Assembly (NCBI RefSeq): GCF_009730595.1
Contig: NZ_CP046276.1
Coordinates: forward strand, 310,001 to 374,000
Source of the DNA: Spiroplasma tabanidicola
GTDB lineage: Bacteria; Bacillota_I; Bacilli_A; Mycoplasmatales; Mycoplasmataceae
Reading direction: 5' to 3'
DNA: 64,000 bases
In this document: positions 59,263 through 64,000 of the stretch, piece by piece
Position numbering within the stretch: the first letter of the stretch is position 1
Layout of the letters: each line of letters opens with the position of its first letter
Made by a program: the position numbers and the translations under genes
Notes under the pieces: generated by a model
What the model was told of the DNA's origin: nothing
The model's input: only the letters and a program-made list of their open reading frames with translations
Databases searched by the model: none

Positions 59263-62262
59263 ATGAATGATTATGGGCGTAATCATATTACACTAGATGC
59301 TAACGATGATGATCGTACAAGAGCACTAGATATCCAAAGAAAACAAAGAAGACCTGATTCAATTGCATGAATTATTTCAGCGCTACTTTTATTTTTCATA
59401 AATGTTGTAGCATTAGGAAGAATAACGGTGATTGGACAATTGTTAGATGATTTAGTCTTCACTTTTTTGTTTGGTTGATTTAAGTATTTTTTATATTTAT
59501 TGTTTTTTATAATCGATTTTGCCATATACTTTGGTATTAAATTTAAACCCAAAAAGAGATTTTTAGCCATGATTTTTGTAACTTGAATAATGTGTTGTTG
59601 AGTAATTTCATCAATATTGTTTATTGTTGCGCATAATTTAAAGTCAGATGATCTTGTAATTCCTAATTATTGAAGTAAAGATATTTTTTTGAACTCTCTT
59701 AAATCTTATCTAACTCAGTGAAAAACTCATTCATTCTTTGGTTCAACTCAAAATTTACTAGTTTCAAGTAAAGATAGTTATTTTACAACATATGCTGGGG
59801 GAGGATTTATTGGTGCATTTTTATCAGGAATATCAAGCTATTTAACTATTTATGGTTCATTAATTTTAGCTTTAGTATTTTTCTTTATAAATATGGTTTG
59901 AATTTTTACAGGAGATCCATTTTATTTGTTTAAACCAAAAAACAAAAGAAGAGGAAAAAGATTAAGAATTTTATCGTTAAAAAGTAAAGATAGTAATGGA
60001 AATATAAATAAAATAAAAAGACCTAAAAGAAATAGCATTTTTAGTGTGATTAATTTAGATGGTGAAAGAACATTAGATGAGCGTGATATTTTAGCATCAG
60101 TAAAAGAGTCTGATATTACAATTGAGATGCCTAGTTATATAAAAAATAGTGATCATTATATTTATAGAAATGTTGATGAAAACTTTTATAATGAAGATTA
60201 TGTAAGTAGTCCACAAGCAAGTTATGATCCAATTTTTGATTTTGACCAAAATATTTTAGGAAGTTCAAGTAAAGGTTATTTGCAAGTTCAAGATAATTAC
60301 AATAACTTAGCAGAACAACAAAATTTTCAACAATATCAAAATTTTAATAATCAAAATAATTACAATTATCAACAATCTTATCAGCAAACTCCAAAATTTA
60401 TGAATCAATATCAAGATATGGGATATACTAATAATCAATTTACCGGAAATGATAACTCATTATTTGCAAACAGTCAAATAGAAGCAAAAGAAAATTTTAT
60501 CGAAGCACAAGAAGATGTAAGAAAAGCATTTGAAAGACAAACAAGTATAACTCCCCATGGTTTTAATGGAAAAACTCAAGAGTTTTTAAGTGCAATGAAA
60601 AAAGAAAAACTAGAAAAAGAAGGTCAAGTTCAAAGTACATTAGACCAATTTTTAGTAAAAGATAAAGTGTATAAAAACGAAGTTGAAACAAATGCCTTTA
60701 GTGAAGAATATGTTTCTCCAATGGAAAATATAGTTAAAACAAATTTTCATGGTGACTATGGTTATTCAAGACAAAATAACTCTTCAAATACAATCGAATT
60801 AGATACAAATAAAGCAATCGAAAAAACTGTTTTTGTAAATTTAGGGTATCAACTTCCCTCAATCGAGTTATTAAACGTTGATGAAAATAGTAGACATGAA
60901 TATGAAAAACTAAAAGCACAAGCGCAATTAAAAGAAAATTCAATAAATAATACCTTTAGAGAATTTAATGTTGATGCTAAAGTTGTGGATAAAAATATTG
61001 GTCCAACTGTGACAAAATTCGAAGTACAACCTGGACCAAGAACTAAAGTTAATAATGTAACTAGTTTAGAAAATGATTTAAAATTAAGTTTAGCAACTCA
61101 AAATATCAGAATTGAAGCACCTATCCCAGGTAAAACTTTAGTAGGTATTGAAGTGCCTAATGATACTTCAATGGTTGTTCCTTTACGTAGTGTTATAGAA
61201 AAAGCACCATTAACAAAAATAAGTTCTAAACTATTATTTGCTATTGGTAAAACAGTCTCTGGAGAATTATTGTTTGGAGAATTAGATAAAGCTCCCCACT
61301 TGTTAGTTGCTGGATCAACAGGTAGTGGTAAATCGGTTATGATTAATGGAATTATTACATCAATCTTATTAAGAGCTAAACCTCATGAAGTTAAATTACT
61401 TTTAATCGATCCTAAAAAAGTAGAATTATCTATTTATTCATCAATTCCACATTTACTTGCACCGGTTATTAGTGATATGAATTTAGCGAATAGTGCATTA
61501 AAAAAAGTAATTAATGAAATGGAACGTAGATATGCTTTGATGCAATCTACTAAAACAAAAAATATCGAAACTTATAACGCAACTGTTAAAGATCCTGCAA
61601 AAAAATTACCATTCTATGTTGTTGTGATTGATGAGTTAGCTGACTTAATGATGACTGCAAATAAAAAAGATGTTGAAGATTCAATCAAAAGAATTACTCA
61701 AATGGCTAGAGCGGCAGGTATTCATTTAATCGTAGCAACTCAAAGACCATCAACAGATGTTATAACAGGAGTTATTAAATCAAACATCACAACTAGAATC
61801 GGATTTTCAGTTGCAAGTACAATTGATTCAAGAACTATTTTAGATTCATCTGGTGCTGAAAAATTAATTGGAAAAGGGGACTTATTATATCATCCACCAA
61901 ATGCAAATAATGTTACAAGAGCACAAGGTTCATTTGTAAGCGATGATGAAATTAAAAGAATTGTTGATCATTGTTCAAGACAACAAAATCAAATGTTTGA
62001 AGAAGAATTTATGGTTCAAGAAAATGAAAGTTATGAACCTTCTGGAGGTTCAAGACAAAAAGACCCATTATTTGAAGAAATAAAACAATATGTTATAAGA
62101 GAACAAAAAGCATCAACCAGTTTAATTCAAAGAAAATTTTCAATCGGTTATGGAAGAGCTGCAAGAATAATTGATGAACTTGAAGAAAATGGTGTAATAG
62201 GACCAGCAAAAAACAACTCAAAACCAAGGGATGTTTATATTAAAAATGGAGACTTTTATTAA
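59263..62262 (+). CDS. ftsK: DNA translocase FtsK/SpoIIIE
   Basis: 999 residues. N-terminal domain with four or so membrane helices (about residues 30-215), then a basic stretch, a Gln/Asn-rich low-complexity linker (about residues 340-400), the alpha domain, and the RecA-like motor with Walker A AGSTGSGKS (about residue 685) and Walker B VVIDELADLMM. The gamma winged-helix domain (QRKFSIGYGRAARIIDELEENG) is at the end. It pumps DNA at the division septum. The start is ATG 59263 with AGGGTG upstream; all upstream TGA codons are Trp. Confidence 0.96.
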
Positions 62263-62295
62263 AAACAAAAAAAGGATATTATCCTTTTTTTGTTT
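62263..62295. terminator. Bidirectional terminator between ftsK and the next gene
   Basis: AAAACAAAAAAAGGATA and its complement meet near 62278, overlapping the stop of the minus-strand gene. Confidence 0.92.
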
Positions 62296-62909
62296 TATGT
62301 ATAATTTAATTCAATATCACTAGATAAAAAATATGGATTATTAAATCTATCGCTTAAACTTATAATTGCACTTTTATTTGATTTATCAATATTTTTTACT
62401 ATTAAACCTTTATTATATTCTTCAATATTATTAGCTTTTAATAAATGACTAATAATTTTTCCTTCTCCTGGATGAATTGCTCCAAACTTTAAGTTATTTA
62501 AAGTTGTTATATTAATTAAGTTATTTAAATCCAATTTTAAAAAAGTCTTTACAGTTGCACTACCACTTAATGAAACTTGCTCCAAACTATTTTCTTTTCC
62601 TTCTTTAACAGTTACTTTAATTGATTTTATTTGTTCTTGATTATCAATATGTAGTTTTGTTGCTTCGTAATCTGAAAAAAACTCAAAGTTTACAATATCA
62701 AATAAGTATTCAACATCTATATCAGTTTTAACAAATTTATTAACTCGATTAATAACATTTTGAGCATAATCTTTTAAGTTTAAAATTGTTAATTCTTGAC
62801 TGATAATTTCACTTGCGCTTAATGCAATATATCCTTTTAAAACAGCTTTGTTAAAAAGCTTGTATGCTCCTTTTTTATCAACAAAATCTTCTATTCCTTT
62901 TATATCCAT
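62295..62909 (-). CDS. Unknown conserved-looking protein
   Basis: 204 residues, soluble, acidic and helical-to-mixed, with no recognised motif. The start is ATG 62909 with AAGGAGAAAG just upstream; an in-frame ATG at 62942 lacks a ribosome site. Convergent with ftsK and divergent from uvrC. Confidence 0.75.
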   Translation of the reverse strand: MDIKGIEDFVDKKGAYKLFNKAVLKGYIALSASEIISQELTILNLKDYAQNVINRVNKFVKTDIDVEYLFDIVNFEFFSDYEATKLHIDNQEQIKSIKVTVKEGKENSLEQVSLSGSATVKTFLKLDLNNLINITTLNNLKFGAIHPGEGKIISHLLKANNIEEYNKGLIVKNIDKSNKSAIISLSDRFNNPYFLSSDIELNYT

Positions 62910-63023
62910 ATCTTTCTCCTTAAATTTAAAAATATTATACATATTATTTAAACAATTAACTTTTTTTATAAAATATTTAGCATTCTTAAAAAATACTATA
63001 ATATTTTTATGAGGTGAAATGTT

Positions 63024-64000
63024 ATGAGTGTAGAAAATCAGTTAAAAACTTTACCTGAAAAACCTGGATGTTATATGTATTTTAATAAAGATAATAAAGT
63101 TATCTATGTTGGTAAAGCAAAAAACTTAAAAAAAAGAGTAAGTTCATATTTCACAAAAGCTCATGATGTTAAAACAACTAAGTTAGTTAGAGATATTGTA
63201 AAATTAGAAACAATTATTACTTTAAACGAAAAAGAATCGCTTTTATTAGAACAAAATTTGATTAAAAAATATAAACCAAGATACAATATTGTTTTAAATG
63301 ATGATAAAAATTATCCCTATATTGCAATTACTAATGAAAAAGATCCTGAATATATTTATGTAAGAAATTACAATGCAAAAAATAAAAAATCTTTTGGTCC
63401 TTTTCCTGATGGAAGTAGTGCTAGAAAAATTTTAAGAACAATTGAAAGAATTTATCCTTTAAGAAGATGTAAAGGAAATTTAGGTCATCCTTGTACTTAT
63501 TATTATATTCAACAATGTAGTGGTGCATGTTTTAAAGAAGTTGAACAAACTTATTATGAAAATCAAATTAAAAAAATTGAAAATTTCTTTTTAGGAGTTT
63601 CAGATGATGTTCAAAATATTTTAGAGTCTAAAATGTTACAAGCTGCAAAAAATTTGCAATTTGAAGAAGCGCAAAGAATCAAAGAGATAATCGAACATCT
63701 TAAATTTACAACAGAAAAACAAGATGTTGATTTAAATGATAATATTAATCGTGATATTTTTAACTATTATGAATTTGAAAACTATATTTGCTTTACAGTT
63801 TTATTTTATAGAAGTGGAAAACTATCTTTAAAAAATAATGAAGTTATTAAAAATGAAGGTCAAGATATTAATGATTTATTTAAAAGTTATATTTTACAAA
63901 TATATACAAAAAATTTAGTACCTGACTTTATAGGTATTCCTATTGAAATTAATGTTGAAGATTTAAAATTATATTTAGAAAAAAATATAATAAATGAAAA
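63024..64000 (+). CDS. uvrC: Excinuclease ABC subunit C, 5' part
   Basis: The first 325 residues; the gene runs off the right edge. The GIY-YIG nuclease domain is at the N-terminus (PGCYMYFNK...VIYVGKAKNLKKR), followed by the four-Cys cluster (CKG..C...CSGAC) and the UVR motif LQFEEAQRIKEII that binds UvrB. Nucleotide excision repair. GAGGTG precedes the ATG. Confidence 0.95.
   Translation, partial: MSVENQLKTLPEKPGCYMYFNKDNKVIYVGKAKNLKKRVSSYFTKAHDVKTTKLVRDIVKLETIITLNEKESLLLEQNLIKKYKPRYNIVLNDDKNYPYIAITNEKDPEYIYVRNYNAKNKKSFGPFPDGSSARKILRTIERIYPLRRCKGNLGHPCTYYYIQQCSGACFKEVEQTYYENQIKKIENFFLGVSDDVQNILESKMLQAAKNLQFEEAQRIKEIIEHLKFTTEKQDVDLNDNINRDIFNYYEFENYICFTVLFYRSGKLSLKNNEVIKNEGQDINDLFKSYILQIYTKNLVPDFIGIPIEINVEDLKLYLEKNIINE

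Overview
This window is a piece of a wall-less bacterium (class Mollicutes). The DNA is extremely AT-rich. TGA must be read as tryptophan (translation table 4): conserved proteins such as PheS-like synthetases aside, eno, thrS, typA, pyk, argS and ftsK all run through in-frame TGA at normal Trp positions. Lipoprotein signal peptides of the MKKLLSIL...VVAC type, a p37/p29/p69-type transporter, short archaeal-type prolyl-tRNA synthetase and two tandem pyruvate kinases point to the Spiroplasma/Mesoplasma/Entomoplasma group. The species cannot be fixed from sequence alone.

Layout. 1-6.3 kb: end of an unknown gene, proS, a convergent Fic gene, a DUF402 phosphatase with a G8 tract next to its start, a ROK sugar kinase and lepA. 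6.4-12.1 kb: two membrane proteins, a YgjP-like metalloprotease, and a four-gene run headed by a protein with a C-terminal J domain. 12.1-16.6 kb: a lipoprotein and a 1,244-residue surface protein built from about nine 92-residue repeats. 16.7-26.2 kb: typA, eno, a PAP2 phosphatase overlapping ruvX, hpt, pfkA and two pyk copies, so much of lower glycolysis is together. 26.4-31.8 kb: a beta-glucoside PTS operon (IIB, an 821-residue IIC, a GH1 glycosidase, a small membrane protein and a DUF3284-like protein). 31.9-37.3 kb: thrS with a degenerate editing site, an ABC exporter, the matching PTS IIA and a MupG/DUF871 protein. 37.4-43.1 kb: a binding lipoprotein, ATPase and fused double permease of the phosphonate/thiamine p37-p29-p69 type, then a DHH phosphoesterase. 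43.3-46.3 kb: argS and the infC-rpmI-rplT operon behind a likely L20 leader attenuator.

46.8-52.6 kb is the most rearranged part. An ABC exporter gene has a frameshift, lost ATPase residues and an insertion sequence; a second insertion sequence sits inside the first. Both elements have clean terminal inverted repeats and 3-bp target duplications. The inner transposase carries six copies of a 12-bp repeat. An intact paralogous ABC gene follows. 52.7-57.3 kb holds trpS, nadK, a membrane-anchored EIIB-like protein without the phosphorylated cysteine, a rhodanese and an RNase J homologue that has lost all its recognisable metal ligands. 57.3-59.1 kb is a tract of decayed genes. ftsK, an unknown gene and the first part of uvrC close the window.

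The strongest items for follow-up are the RNase J pseudoenzyme, the nested insertion sequences with in-frame tandem repeats, the editing-deficient ThrRS, the enlarged PTS IIC, the Cys-less EIIB-like protein and the recombination-prone repeat protein. No CRISPR array, rRNA or tRNA was seen.
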